A stretch of 64,000 bases of DNA, taken from NCBI RefSeq assembly GCF_003086295.3, contig NC_092051.1, forward strand, positions 82,406,445 through 82,470,444. The letters run 5' to 3'. The notes under the pieces were generated by a model. That model had not been told where the DNA came from, did no database searches, and saw only the letters and a program-made list of their open reading frames with translations. The first letter of the stretch is position 1. Every line of letters starts with the position of its first letter. This document shows positions 1-12,306 of this stretch, piece after piece. Source of the DNA: Arachis hypogaea (taxonomy: Eukaryota; Streptophyta; Magnoliopsida; Fabales; Fabaceae). The position numbers and the translations under genes are program-made.

Positions 1-250
1 TCCTCTCTGGTCTTTTGAAACATAAACATTCTCTCTTCATTTGATTAAAAGGGAACAAGCATACAAGTAAGTTAAGGAGGATGCAGTGACATAGAGACTA
101 GTGCACAAAGACTTTCTTCAATACCAAAAACTTAAAAGACATAATTGAAAAAGGTTTAAACATAACATGGAAGCAAGTTCTATTTCATACAAGATCTTCC
201 TTATTTAAAGTATAGAGAAAGGTGGAATAAAGAAGGAACTCCACCACCTT

Positions 251-1792
251 TTACTGTTGTGGATGTCCATGCTCTTTTCCTTGCTTGTCCTCCTTGTTTC
301 CTCTTGCACTTCCTCGCATCCGTGCCAATCTTGCTTGCTTCCAATCCTCAAGTGCCTTCCTTACTAACTCATGACTCTCTTCCACCCTTTGTCTTTCCTC
401 TCGTGCTAATTCATCCTTCATTTCTTCATACCTGGCTATTCCTGGATGCAATATTGGCAGCTGTCCCACTAAGTAGCCGAGCCTGGCTTGAGTGTTCATG
501 TGATGTCCTGTTTCGCTCATGTAAACTCCTTCTTCGAATGCCCTTTGCTCGTCCAATAGTTTTGCCTGTTCTATTTGTCTTCGATGCATCTCATGTATGT
601 GTGCCCCTTGATGTGCTTGGATGTTGATTAGCCTCTAGATGGATTCTTGTTGCTCGTTTTGCCTTCGTTCCATCCTGTTGAATGTTTCTCCCCATTGTTG
701 TCCTTGACTTAGTTGTTGTTCCATCATTTGCCTTTGCCACTCACCTTGCTGAGTCATCCATCTTGAGAGTGTTTCCTCTTGCTGCCCCATCATCTGTAGT
801 TGAAGCTCTTTTTGTGCCCCCTGGCTTTCCAAATATTGTCTAGACAAGCCATCAATGGCCTCCTGCAATTGGTGCATGTCCAAGGTCTGTTGTGCTTGAC
901 CATCTAAGACTTGTCCTTCCACTACTTGAGGGGCTGTCCTCTTCCTTTGCTTCCGCTGAGGCAAAGGAGATGCAGCAGCATTCATCCTTCATACAGTTAT
1001 TGGGATGCCTTCCTTTATCCACATGGGGTTCTCGTCTTCAAAAACCACCCCAGCTTTCTTGCATATTCAATAAATAGTGCTGGGATAACCTAACGTTTCT
1101 CTTGAGTCACTTTTCTCTGCCATCTTTCTAATACCTTCAGCTATGAGTTCATGAACCTTGATTTCTCCTCCCTTCAGTATACAGTGCACCATTGTGGCTC
1201 TCTTGACATTCACCTCCGAGTTGTTTGTAGCTGGGAGAATAGACCTTCTCACTAGCTCAAACCACCCCTTGGCTTCAGGGGTGAGATCTGTTCTCTTGAT
1301 GAACTTTGGTTTATTTCCCGCACCCCTTTCCCAGTCAGCTTCTGGTACACAAATATCTTGCAGAATCTGGTCATAATTGGGGTTGTCCAATCTTGAGTGA
1401 TAGCTTTCTTCTTCAAACTGTATAGACCGTAGCTTCAATGCCCTCATGACACTCATGGGGCCAAAGTCCACCATCTTTCCTCTCACAAAGCTTGTGTAAG
1501 ACTCATCCTTCTTATCATATCGAACCGCATTTGCATAAAATTCTCTTATGAGGTTTGCATTCACCTTAATGATCGGGTCAGTGAGGAGCTCCCATCTTCT
1601 CCTTTCTATCTTCTCTGTAATTTCGGGGCACTCAGTCTTTTTAACTTGAAATCCCAGCTCATAAATGATTTCCTTATCAACCATCCACCCGTATTGCAAT
1701 GCATGATGCAAGCTTCTAAATCTCTTTTCATCGTATGGGTGTTCTTCCATGGGTTCCTTTCCCTTCCTTCTTTTAGAACCCGAAGACGCCAT
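251..1792 (-). pseudogene. Third ORF of element A (putative plant transposon protein domain), three in-frame stops
   Basis: One frame of about 514 codons runs from the ATG at 1792 to 251, with nonsense codons near 1067-1069, 989-991 and 635-637 and no frameshift. The first 241 residues start with a basic stretch (GSKRRKGKEP) and contain REFYANA and SFVRGKMVDF, typical of the domain Pfam calls a putative plant transposon protein (PF20167, from memory). The next part (985-635) is Gln/Met-rich and probably coiled coil; the last (589-251) is charged and helical. The ORF sits where an env-like gene would be. Homologues here are 36246-36497, 44353-45493 and, more distantly, 61559-62898. Function is unknown. 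Each stop could come from one C-to-T change in CGA or CAG. Confidence 0.75.
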
Positions 1793-2602
1793 GAATGATA
1801 GTTAATATGTGAAGGTGGCAAAGTTGTGGAGATTTTTGGTTGTTTAAGGTTTTATTGCAATGAAGAGAGTGAGGTGAGAAAAAGGTCTTTTTTAATGAGG
1901 TAGGGAGTGTCTTGTACCAAAATGGAGAGTGGTGAAGATTGGGTAATGACAATGAAGGTGGGCACGGAACAAGGGTCAGTTATATAGAGATGTTGTGAGA
2001 GAATGGATGGTGTGGATTGTTTGAGTGGTTACTTGATGGACGGTAGGGATGATGCATGGATAAAAGACAAGGATCATCACTTTATGAATGAGATTGCTCG
2101 GTCTTTTAGGGGTTCCATTTTTCCAATGTTGCATGGCAACATTTTCCAATGTATTCCCTTTTTAGAAAAAGTGTGTAGCCCTTCCTTTTGTGGTGTCCGA
2201 TCCTTCTTTGTTTAGTTGTCCAATCCATCCCTTTTTATGCTTCTTTTCTTTTCCTATAAAGATTTAAAATAAGGAAATTAATATCATAAAAATCAAACTC
2301 TACGGCTAGAATAATAAAGAGAAGAAAAAGAGTTTGTTTATTTATGAATTTCAACTAACTAACTACTTGTGTATCCTTATGCATTTTGGTGGCACCATGG
2401 GGTGACACCAAACTTAGTTTGAAGCAATGTGATGAAAAGTTTTGTTCAAAGCTCCCAAGACTAGCATGCATCTTGGTTTGCTTTGAACACCAAACTTGTT
2501 CTTCACTATATACTGCATGATAAAAATTTCACCAAGTGTTTGTCAAGTTTGGGTTGAAATTCATAAACATTGATTTATTCATTATTTTAAAAACAAATAA
2601 AA
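1793..2602 (-). other. Non-coding spacer of element A between protease and third ORF
   Basis: No credible ORF. Read on the minus strand it holds two copies of AAGTTTGGTGT (2487-2497 and 2405-2415); the second is followed by CACCCCATGGTGCCACCAA and can fold back on itself. A low-complexity AT-rich stretch lies at about 2250-2345. Confidence 0.6.
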
Positions 2603-2650
2603 CATGGGTTGCCTCCCATGAAGCGCTTCTTTATCGTCACTAGCTTGACG
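2603..2650 (-). other. Conserved three-part stem-loop cluster, copy in element A
   Basis: On the minus strand, in order: CGTCA-AGCTAG-TGACG (2650-2635), the palindrome AAGCGCTT (2628-2621), and CATGGG-AGGCAA-CCCATG (2620-2603). The first stem overlaps the stop codon of the gag-protease frame (TAG at 2642-2640). Matching clusters lie at 35370-35415, 43395-43442 and 54489-54536. Paired positions here are changed on both sides relative to those copies (C-G for T-A, A-T for T-A, C-G for G-C), which supports an RNA fold. Role unknown. Confidence 0.7.
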
Positions 2651-5498
2651 TTTTTCCCTCATCAGGGTGGTTAGTAGTGCTTAAAGTCCTCCCCTCTTGC
2701 TGTGGACTTATATCATTGATTGGATCAATGATCTCCACATGTTCCACGGAAAGAACTCTGTTGATAGTGAAGACCTTGGGTAACTGAGATGGTACAGTAG
2801 GGAGATTAGGGGGAATATCTGGGAAGTAAGCTAAGACAACTCTATCCCCTGGAGAGAAGTCTTCCGTAGGGATCTTCTTGTTCCTCCACTTCCTTGGTAC
2901 CTTCTTCTTTGTTTCTTTTGAGGTTGCCATCCCCTTGGTGACCTCTTTTTCTAAAGGGGTTGTGATGCTTTCTTTACCTGCCTCTAAAGGTTCAGGTTCC
3001 TCCAATTTTTCCTTGAGCTGTGGCAATTACTGTTTTTCGTGTTTATCAATTAAGGGGATCTCAGAACGAACTGGCTGTGCTTCAATGCTTGTCTCCTCCT
3101 TCAGTGTCTCATTATCATTTGTGCTTAGTTCCTTGTCCTCTTGATCTATTTCTTGTGAGAGTTTGAAAACATTGAAGCTGAGTCGTTCATCATGGATTCT
3201 CAATATTAGCTCCCCTTTCTCTACATCGATAAGTGCTCTGGCCGTAGCTAGGAATGGTCTTCCCAATATGATTGGATGAGTGTGACTTTCTTCCATGTCC
3301 AGGATGACAAAGTCTATTGGGAGAAAGTATTTCCCATCCTTTAGCAACACATTTTCCACCACTCCTATTGCTTGCTTTTGAGTTTTGTCAGCCAGTCTGA
3401 TGATTACATCTGTGGGCATTATCTCATTGATCTGCAGCCTCTTCACCAGGGATAATGGCAGTAAGTTGATGCTGGCCCCCAAATCACATAGTGCTCTATC
3501 GAACATAGTTTCACCTATGGCACAAGGGATGTGAAAACTCCCTGGGTCTCTTCTTTTTGTAGGCAACTCAGGTTGAATAAGGGCACTACATTCCTTGTTC
3601 ATCACTATAGTCTGGCCTCCTTTGAGTGAGCTTTTCCTGGGAAAAAGTTCCTTCATATACTTGATGAATGCAGGCATTTGTTGAATTGCCTTGATAAATG
3701 GTATATTTACATGCAGAGATGCAAACAAGTCTAGGAACCTTGAGTATATTCTCTTTCCCACAGCACCATTGAGCAGTTGAGGGAAGGGTGCATAGAGCTT
3801 CAGCAGCTCTTGTTGTGAGATTTCTAGTTCTTGGTGATCTCTATCCTCCTCCTTTGTTGAGTTGTCTTCAGGTTGTTCGAAAAGTATGCCTTGCTTGTCT
3901 TCAGTCTCTTGATCACTTGTAATGACCATTTTGCAATCTTCCCATCTTACTTTCTTTGCTTCTCCTTTGGGGTTTTTCTCCGTGTCACTTGCGAAGCTAT
4001 AAGTAGGTTTGGGAATCTTCTCAGCTAAATATCCCACCTGGAATTTCAGCTTCCTAATGGTCTCTCCCTGGTTCTTAATATTGGCTCGCACCTCCTCTTT
4101 GAACACCTTATTTTCTTAAATCTCTTGGCATATTCCTTCAAGTAAGGCTTCAATCTTAGAGAGCTTGTCATCAATTGATGGGTGATTCGGAGCAGATGTG
4201 CTGTTTTGGTTTTGATAAGCATGTGGAGAAGTGTTGTTGTGGGGGTGTTGAGATGTCCTCTGTGTGAATTGCGGGTGAGCTGCATTGTTGTTGGAGTTGT
4301 AACGTCTCTGGTCTTGGTTTTGATCTTGCTCACTTCCCCACCCAAAGTTTGGGTGGTTTCTCCATCCAGGGTTGTAGGTCTTGGAGTATGGATCATAGTT
4401 TTTCCTTGGTGAATTCCCAATGTAGTTGGCTTGCTCCTGACTACCCTCTGCTTCTTCATTCACTCCTTCTTGGGTTGTTGATGAAGTTGAGATTGCTGCT
4501 ACTTGGTTCATCTCCATCTACTTGGTGAGGTCAGCCAGCTGCTGGGTAATGAGCTTGTTTTGGGCCAACAGAGCATCTACATTGTTTAGCTCCAGTACTC
4601 CTCTTGTGTTCCCTCTTTCGGAAGCATAGAAGTAGTCGTTCTCTGCTACTGTTTCAATAACATCTATGGCTTCCTCAATAGTCTTCTTCTTGTTCAAAGA
4701 TCCTCCGGATGAATGGTCTATGGCCTTCTTTGACTCATAAGAGAGCCCTTCGTAGAAAATGTGCAGCTGCACCCATTCATTGAACATCTCTGGTGGGCAC
4801 CTCCTTGTTAGGTCTTTAAACCTCTCCCATGCTTTATATAGAGTCTCACCATCTTGTTGCCTGAAAGTTTGGACCTCAGCTCTCAACCTATTGATTCGTT
4901 GAGGAGGATAAAATCTTGCTAAGAATTTGTTTACCACGTCTTCCCAAGTTGTCAAGCTTTCCCTTGGGAAAGATTCCAGCCACTTGGCTACCTTGTCCCT
5001 GAGTGAGAATGGAAATAAGAGCAGTCTATAGGCATCAGGATGAACACCATTAGACTTCAATGGGTCACATATTCTCAGGAAGGTAGTCAAATGTTGATTA
5101 AGATCTTCTTGAACACCTCCTCCAAACGAACAGTTGTTCTGAACAAGGGTGATGAGCTGTGGTTTAAGTTCAAAGTTGTTGGCATGGATTGTTGGCTTTT
5201 GGATGCTACTTCCACAATTGCCTGGGTTTGGATTGATGTAAGAGCCCAAAACTCTTCTATCCTCCCTAGCATGATTTGCTCCACCTCCTCTCCCATGGTT
5301 GTGATCCTCTTCTTCATGATGGTTTTCCATGTTATCTTCCATGTTTGGTTCAAAGAATTCCTCTTCTTCCTCAGCACCAACCACTTTCTTTCCTCTTGCC
5401 TCCCTCCTTAATCTAAGGAAGGTCCTCTCAGGTTTAGAATCGAAGGAAGTTGAAGCCCCGCTTCTTCTCCCTGTCATACAACCATCAAGTGCAAGCAA
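2640..5498 (-). pseudogene. gag-pro: gag-protease frame of element A, three in-frame stops
   Basis: A single frame of about 953 codons from 5498 to 2640 is broken only by nonsense codons at 4518-4520 (TAG), 4116-4118 (TAA) and 3027-3029 (TAA). The first 326 residues include a retrotransposon Gag capsid-type domain (about residues 145-285, with LLLFPFSLRDKVAKWLESFP and LARFYPPQ). The following 133 residues are Asn/Gln/Tyr-rich, with no CCHC knuckle seen. From 4106 there is a coiled coil (FKEEVRANIKNQGETIRKL), then a retropepsin-like aspartic protease with active site CDLGASINLLPLS and flap-side motif ILGRPFLATARALIDVEKGE. No RT follows. CAG-to-TAG and CAA-to-TAA transitions would explain every break. 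Confidence 0.85.
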
Positions 5499-5745
5499 GA
5501 AAAGATAGGTGCAGAGAGCATTTTTGTCAGAATTACTGTTAGTTGTGGGTGATGCAATATATCAAACAGTTAGTGGGTTAGCAAACAGAATTAAAAATAA
5601 CAAAGAAAAACAAAAGAGTAGAGGGGGAAGGGAAGAAGTTTAGCTAAAACAGAAAGTAAATCACTCAAACAGAAAATGAAATTCACAAAATAAAAATGCT
5701 CAATCTAGTGATCTTCCAATTTAATCATTGTTGATGCACAATCAA

Positions 5746-5763
5746 TCCCTGGCAACGGCGCCA
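5746..5763 (-). other. Primer binding site of element A (tRNA-Asp)
   Basis: The minus strand reads TGGCGCCGTTGCCAGGGA, complementary to the 3' end of plant tRNA-Asp with one mismatch. It lies six bases inside the LTR end at 5770, as expected for a 5' LTR to the right of a minus-strand element. Confidence 0.85.
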
Positions 5764-6666
5764 TAAACTTGATGCACGGAAAACTTGTCTCTCAACAAAT
5801 CTCCCTTCGGCAAGTGTACCGAATTGTCGTCAAGTAAAACTCACAATAGAGTGAGGTCGAATCCCACAGAGATTAACGGATTAAGCAATCAATGGTTAAT
5901 TGATTATCCTAGTTAGACGAATCATAATGGAGTGATAAGTAACAAGGAAATGTAAATTGACAGAAAAGTAAAGAAAGCAATAAAGTGCAGAAAAGTAAAA
6001 TGACAAGAAAAGTAAATGTAAGAACTAAAAATAAAATGAACATTGGGATCAAGAGATATTGCAATCCTCCGGATCAAGTTCATTCTCATCTCTTCCTCAA
6101 TCAATGCATTCATTGATCTCCTTGGCAATCTTAATTGATCAAATTCCAATTTCTTGGAATTCAATCTCTCAAATCTTGATCAATAGCCAATTCCTTGGTC
6201 AATTGCTCATGAGAAGAGATGAAGTATGGTCACTGATTATACCACATGCATTTCCCAAATCAAGTGTTGGAAGGATTATAGTCACATATCCATCCACACC
6301 CAATTTGGTCCAGCATGAGAAAGCATTTCTAGCATGATCTCTTCATTCCTCTTTCAAGGTTCAGAAGAGATCCAAGTATGAATAGTTTCTTTTCCAAGAT
6401 AACTACCCAATTGGATGAAGATCGAAAGCTCTCTAGTAAAATCAAGAGGAAAGAAAGAAGGAGAAGAATAAGAACTACACTTAATCCATTGAATCACAAT
6501 AGAGCTCTCTAACCCAATGAAAGGGGTTTAGTTGTTCATAGCTCTAAAAAATGAAAACAAAGATGGAGAATACATCATAGAACTAGAAATTGCAGAGAAA
6601 GTAAAATACAGAGAGTAGTTCTCTTTTTCCAATCTCCAGAACTCCTTCAACAATTCAAAGCTACTC

Positions 6667-6675
6667 CTATATATA
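6667..6675 (-). promoter_or_regulatory. Candidate TATA box in the LTR of element A
   Basis: The minus strand reads TATATATAG within GTAGTATATATAGGAG. Its place in the LTR, upstream of the region leading to the PBS, fits a Pol II promoter. Motif match only. Confidence 0.45.
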
Positions 6676-6799
6676 CTACTTCTCTCAGCTTCTAGTTGGC
6701 TCTTCAAGTCTTGGGCCTTTGGATCTTGAGTTTGAAGCAGTTTTCTTCTTCATTTGGGCTTGGCTTTACTTGCAGAGAGAAAATGTGAAGTGGGTAGAG

Positions 6800-7690
6800 A
6801 CTTTAGCTCAGGACGTTAGGGGTGTTAACGTTTAGTGAAAATATAAGTTCGAGAACGTTAGTAACAATCAACTTTCTCACTAACGTTACTAAGTAAAAGC
6901 CACGTTAACTTCAACGTTAGTGGCATAAACGTTGCCACTAACGTTGCCTCTAAGTCCTTCGCACACGTTATTGAGACTTAACATTCCCAATAACTTTGAA
7001 AAGCCCCCTTTGTTCCCACGTTAGAGCCCACGTTAACTTAGTTAACGTGGCTCTTTAACGTGGGCTTGCCATCCTTCGAGAACGTTAGTGACACTCAACA
7101 TTGTCACTAACGTTCCAAGGTGCCCCTATGCCTCACGTTAGAGTCCACGTTAACTAGGTTAACGTGGCTTCTAACGTGGCCATGCTTAGCCATCCCCAAC
7201 GTTAGTGACAATGTTGAGTGTCACTAACGTTGGCCATTCTTTCACTCATCAACGTTAGCTTCCACATTAACTAAGTTAACGTGGAAGTTAACATGGCTCC
7301 TTGGGGGGTTGTGTGGTTACTTACAACGTTACTAACAATGTTGGGTGTCACTAACGTTGTCGACCATGCTTGCTTCTTACGTTAGCTCCCACGTTAACCA
7401 AGTTAACGTGGGAGTTAACGTGGTATGTTTCTCCTTAGGCCAACGTTAGTGACAATGTTGAATGTCACTAACGTTGGCGTTTCTCCCCCTTTCTAACGTT
7501 AGAGGCCACGTTAACTAAGTTAACGTGGACTCTAACATGGCCACTTATGAGCATTTGCCAACGTTAGTGACAATGTTAAGTGTCACTAACGTTGGCTCAA
7601 CTTCCCCTCTCCACGTTAGAGTTCACGTTAACTTAGTTAACGTGACTCTTAACGTGGTCAATGATGGCTTTGAGAGCGTTATTGGCAATC
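6800..7690. repeat. Palindrome array in the LTR of element A (AACGTTAGTGACA / CCACGTTAAC type)
   Basis: Two kinds of dyad alternate about seven times. One is CCAACGTTAGTGACA with its complement after an 8-nt loop (for example 7196-7233, a 15-bp stem). The other is CCACGTTAAC-TAG-GTTAACGTGG (for example 7145-7167, a 10-bp stem), followed by a further half site such as TCTAACGTGG. Loops and spacers vary more than arms. The stretch does not code. Confidence 0.8.
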
Positions 7691-8586
7691 ACTTTTCTCA
7701 TTAACTTTGCAAGTTACTGATGGTGTTTTTGCGGAAAACGAATTTTCCAAACACACAAAACTAACCGGCAAGTGTACCGGGTCGCATCAAGTAATAAAAC
7801 TCACGTGAGTGAGGTCGATCCCACAGGGATTGATGGATCAAGCAAATTTAGTGGGTGATTAGTTTAGTCAAGCTAACATTGATGTGAATTGGGTGAAACT
7901 TAAAGCAACAGAATGTAAACTTGCAGAAATTATAAAGTGCAGAAAGTAAAATTGCAAGTAACTTAAAGAACAAGAAAGTAAAATAGCTGAAACTTAAATT
8001 GCAAGAAAAGTAAAGGGGCTGGGGTGCTGGAAATTAAATAGAGCAATATATCAGAATTCAAAACTCTTGCAGCAAGCTTAAATTTCAGGAAAGTAAATTG
8101 GGAGCAATGTAAACAGAGAAGCAAAATTGCAGTGAATTAGAACTTAGAGCAATTGCAGAGAAATTTAAAATTGTGCAGGAAATGTAAATGAGATTTGCAG
8201 CAGGCTTAATGTAAATTGAATTGAGGAACCGAACAGAAAATGAAATGCAGCTCAATTGCAAAATCTAAATGAGAGGTTGAAGATCTCAGGAAATCAATGA
8301 GACTAGAAAACAAGTCTAGATCTCAATTCCTTCCTTGATCCGCTAGCAAACAAGATGCAGGAAAATTTAAGATGAAAGCGATGAAACAAACTTTGATTCA
8401 AATCACAATTCACTTGAAAGTTTGCAGAAGAAGAAAACAGAGAGCATTCTCAAGGTGAGATTGAAACAGAATTTCTTCAATTCTCAACCCAAGATTTAAA
8501 ACAAAAGGAAAAACTAAAGAGAGAGAGTTCTGTATTCCTAATGCTCCCTAGTGGAGCTCGCCCCTCCAATAAAATGAAACAGATGC

Positions 8587-8595
8587 CTATTTATA
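8587..8595 (-). promoter_or_regulatory. Candidate TATA box in solo LTR 7718-10052
   Basis: The minus strand reads TATAAATAG inside the palindrome TGCCTATTTATAGGCA, a canonical plant TATA box in the same orientation as the LTR. Confidence 0.5.
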
Positions 8596-9489
8596 GGCAT
8601 TTTTAAAAAATGAAAATGAAATTCAAAACAAATTATAATTAAAATGAAATTTCTATTCTAACTATCTCTTGTGCCTTTGAGTGGTGTCAATTGGGCCCTT
8701 GCTCTTGATGGAATTGGGTTGAAGATAGCCTCTGTTGATTGCTTTTGGAGTTGGAGAGAAACCCATTTATGAACCGAGCTATGAACCAGAAAAGCTTGAG
8801 TAAAAGTTTGAGGTCAAACTTTTACTCAAACTTTTCATATCAGCTAACATTCCTTGCTGCCATCCACGTTTGAGCCAAAGTTTGAGGTCAAACTTTGAGC
8901 CAAACGTGGATCCCTTTTGTATGCTTCTTGGGGGCTATTTTGTCCTCTTGTCACGTTACAAATTTTATGCCCAATATAGACTATTATATATGGTTGGAAA
9001 GCTCTGAATGTCAGCTTTCTAACCCACTTAAAATCACCTCAATTGGACATCTACAACTCAAGTTATGCTCCTTTGAAGAGGACAAGGTCGCTGGCTTTGG
9101 TGTGCAGCGTTTGAGGCGACGTTTGCCTCAAACGTGGTCGAAAACGCCAGATTTTGGAGACTCAAACACATTGTCCACCCCATACTATTATACATTGTTG
9201 GAAAGCTCTGAATGTCTACTTTTCAATGCCGTTGGAAGCACATCATTTGGAGTTCCACAGCTCGAGTTATACTCCGTCGAAGGTGCAGAGGTCAGTTGGC
9301 CTCACTGCAGGTTGCCACCATATTCGTTTATGCTCATTGTGGGGCAGTTTTCTCCCTCAATTTTAATATCCACCATGCAATGCCATATATGCTTGGAAAG
9401 CTCTCGATTCCTACTTTCCATTGCTTTTTGAATCACCTCATTTGGAGCTCTGTAGCTCAAGTTATTCTTGTTGGAAGTATACCCCTTGT

Positions 9490-9750
9490 ATGCCTTGTGG
9501 CGCCAACGTTTGCCAAAAAGCTTGAGGTCAAACGTTGGCGCCAGCTTTTGCTCCCTCCAGGGTGTGTTTGTTGTGGCGCCAACGTTTGAGCAAAAGTTTG
9601 ACCTCAAATGTTGGCGCAAGCTTTTTCCTCCAGGGTATTGATTTTGAGATGCCAACGTTTGCCAAAAAGTTTGAGGCAAACGTTGGCTCAAGCTTTTCTC
9701 CCAAAAGTTTGAGCTAAAGTTTGAGGCAAACTTTTGCTCAAGCTTTTTGT
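9490..9750. repeat. Palindrome array in solo LTR (CGCCAACGTTTG type)
   Basis: At 9501-9540 the arm CGCCAACGTTTG and its exact complement CAAACGTTGGCG form a 12-bp stem around 16 bases. Three more related dyads follow to about 9750 (AACGTTTGAGCAAAAGTTTGACC and similar). Weaker relatives lie at 8800-8910 and 9105-9150. Confidence 0.7.
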
Positions 9751-10326
9751 TCTCTCTTGCTCCTAGCCATTCCTTCTTCCTTCAACCTTCTTCAAAACTC
9801 TTTTCACCTATCATCAATCAACCAAACACATCAAAGCTATGCTCAAAATCATGAGTTTGTTATTCTTTCATAATATATGACAATTATAGTATAAAATCTC
9901 ATGAAATTGCATTAATTCATCCATGGTTGATTGAATCGAAGGAAACATGGAAAACTACCCAATTGGCTTGCTTATGGCTTAAGAAAGTGCATAAAACCTA
10001 TTGAAAACAAAGGAAAAAGCATAGAAAAATATGACATGGTGACATGTCATCAGTTACCTCCCATTCCTTGCTTCCTTTGGTCCTGAAATCAAGCAATAGA
10101 GCGCATCAAAGTTCTAGTCCAAGTCATGGGCAATGCAACATACAATTTTGTCACTAAACTTATGCAAAATCCTCATGAAATAATGTAAAATGCACAATGT
10201 ATGCTTGAATCAAGGTGTAAGTGAATATCTACCCAAAACTAGCTTATTTCCTAAGGAAATGCATGAAACTAACCTAAAAACAGTAAAGAAAAGGTCAGTG
10301 AAACTGGCCAAGATGCCCTGGCATCA

Positions 10327-10886
10327 AACATTCATTCCACAATAATTTTTATTTTTAGATCTGAATTTATTCTTCCTCTAGGTTTCTCTCTACACATTCA
10401 TAGTTCTTAGGATTTTGCTTTTATTGCTTTTTGGATTGGGATATTGAGAAGAGTTATTACCTCCGTCAAGATTTCATCATTCTAGTTTGTTTCCTTACTT
10501 GTTACTTACTCTTTCATATCCTTAATTTATTCAGAGTTACTATTGGATTATTTTTAGAATTTATTAATACAAGAACTATTTTTATTTTTTTTATTGATCC
10601 TTTTGATTATTATTTATCATGTCTTTCTTTATTTCCCTTTCTTATTCCGTGAATTTTACGTTCATAATGAGCGAGTAGTTCCATAACTTGATTGGGAGTT
10701 GGTTGAAAGGAGAACATTGAGTTGGAATGCTCAAGAGTAAAATTATAATTGGGTTTAGCGTTAGGTCGCCCTCTAATCACTGACACTAGTCCTTCCCAAG
10801 GTAGAGGATTAGAACTTGTGAATTGAAACTGACTTCCAACTTGCTTGACTTTCCTTTATCTGGTAAAGGATAACTGAGCAGACAAC
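10327..10886 (+). repeat. LTR remnant D, left piece
   Basis: No gene. This AT-rich stretch continues at 29967 once element B and its TSD ACAAC are removed. It includes CTAGTCCTTCCCAAGGTAGA, similar to CTCTAGCCTTTCCCAAGGAA in the LTRs of B and H, so D is a distant LTR relative of B. Its upstream part was cut off by the insertion of A. Confidence 0.65.
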
Positions 10887-12303
10887 TGATAAACCACTAT
10901 TTTATGGTTTATCTTGTGCTCAATTGAGTGGATTTTATCAATCTTTCATACACTTATTCATATGATTTGCATGAGTTTACGTTTTCCTTCCTAATTTTGT
11001 GCTATGATTGAAAATATATTTTCTGGGCCTTTAAATTGCTAATATTAATCCTCTCTTATTACCATTAGATGCCTTGATATGTGTGTTAAGTGATTCCACA
11101 GTTTATAGGACAGGAATGGCTTAGAGGATGGAAAGGAAGCATGCAAAAATGGAAGGAATACAAGAAGTTGAAGAAACTGCAAAGCTGTCAACCTGACTCT
11201 CTCGCACTAAAACAATCATAACTTGAGCTACAGAGGTCCAAACGATGCAGTTCTAGTTGCGTTCGAAAGCTAACGTCCCAGGCTTCGATTTGATATATAA
11301 TATGTCATAGTTGCCCTGACGCTAAGTGACGCAAATGCGTGTTCCACGCGGATGCGTCGCAATGACAAAAATCAGCGTGGCAGATTTCTTCTCCAGCGAT
11401 TTCTGGGCTGTTTTCGACCCAGTTTTCGGCCTAGAAAACACAGATTAGAGGCTCTAAAGTGGGGGAATGCATCCATTTATCATAATCAGCTCATAACACA
11501 CAATTTTAGGATTTAGATGTAGTTTTTAGAGAGAGAGGTTCTATCTCTCTTAGGATTTAGGATTAGGATTCCTCTTAAAGGATTTAGGATTTCAACTTCT
11601 TCTCAGGTTCAATGTTCCTTTTTTTTATTTTATCAGTTTAGTTTATGAACTCTTATTGTTTAGATTGATTTTCTTTACTTAATGCAATTTGAGATATTTC
11701 AGATTTATGATTGCTCTCTTTTATTTATGATATAAATAATTTGGATTTTTTCCTTTTGGCTTTGGTTGAGTCAATGGAGACACTTGAGTTATCAAACTCA
11801 TTGTTGACTGAAAATTAGAATTCTTCAAGAATTAATTCGAGTTCCAATAACTCTAGCCTTTCCCAAGGAAAGACTAGGACCTGAGGAATCAAAATTAATT
11901 CATCCACTTAACTTACCTTCATAGTTAGAGGTTAACAAAGTGGGAAAAAAATCTAATTCTCATCACAATTGATAAGGATAACTAGGATAGGACTTCTAAT
12001 TTTCATACCTTGCCAAGAGTTTTATTAATTATTAATTTATTTTTTTTGTCAATTAAATTACTTGTTCAACCCTTTTGAAAACTCCAAAATATACCTTTGC
12101 ATAACCAATAATAAGAACACTTCCCTGCAATTCCTTGAGAGGACGACCCGAGGTTTAAATACTTCGGTTATCAATTTTATCAGGGGTTTGTTACTTGTGA
12201 CAACCAAAACATTTGTAAGAAAGGACTTTTGTTGGTTTAGAAGCTATACCTACAACGAGGATTTATCTGCAAATTTCTAGACCACGTAAAAGTTCTCTCT
12301 TCA
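10887..12303 (+). repeat. 5' LTR of element B
   Basis: Starts TGATAAACCACT and ends CTCTCTTCA. It is about 55 bp longer than the 3' copy because it keeps a segment with GACGC / ATGCGT / CACGCGGATGCGTCGC dyads near 11320-11375. The TATA box present in the 3' LTR (TATAAAG at 29111) reads TCTAAAG here, so this promoter copy is probably weakened. Confidence 0.9.
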
Positions 12304-12306
12304 AAA

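Larger units (their letters stand above)
7718..10052 (-). mobile_element. Solo LTR inserted in the LTR of element A
   Basis: A 2335-bp unit starts TGATGGTG and ends GTCATCA, flanked by the 5-bp TSD GTTAC (7713-7717 and 10053-10057). There is no internal domain or second LTR, so it is a solo LTR left by unequal recombination. The plus-strand start carries the CAAGTGTACCGGG...GAGGTCGATCCCACAGGG pattern that marks the 3' end of minus-oriented LTRs here. A minus-strand TATAAATAG is at 8587-8595. Confidence 0.9.
1..10326 (-). mobile_element. Element A: non-autonomous Ty3-gypsy (Athila-like) retrotransposon, 5' part
   Basis: The element is read on the minus strand and cut by the left window edge. 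In its own direction it has a 5' LTR (10326 down to 5770), a PBS matching tRNA-Asp, gag-protease in one frame (5498-2640), a stem-loop cluster (2650-2603) and a third ORF (1792-251). Positions 1-250 are its 3' region, with nothing I recognise. No reverse transcriptase or integrase is visible, so it probably depends on a relative for reverse transcription. The 3' LTR is outside the window; its TSD would be AACAT (10327-10331). It lies in LTR remnant D, and its own LTR is interrupted by a solo LTR. Athila-like placement rests on gag/PR style and the Asp primer. Confidence 0.85.
5770..10326 (-). repeat. 5' LTR of element A (interrupted by a solo LTR)
   Basis: On the plus strand it starts TGATGCACGG and ends TGGCATCA, giving TGATG/CATCA inverted ends. 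Without the solo LTR at 7718-10052 and one TSD copy it is about 2.2 kb. The first 120 bases (CAAGTGTACCG, GTGAGGTCGAATCCCACAG) match the ends of the G LTRs and, in reverse complement, the LTRs at 30979 and 32427, so these families share an LTR end. A minus-strand TATA-like TATATATAG lies at 6667-6675. Confidence 0.85.

Noticed and set aside
10431..10652. Hydrophobic ORF resembling a membrane protein
   Set aside because: AT-rich LTR remnant D; Phe/Leu/Ile runs are expected from T-rich DNA.
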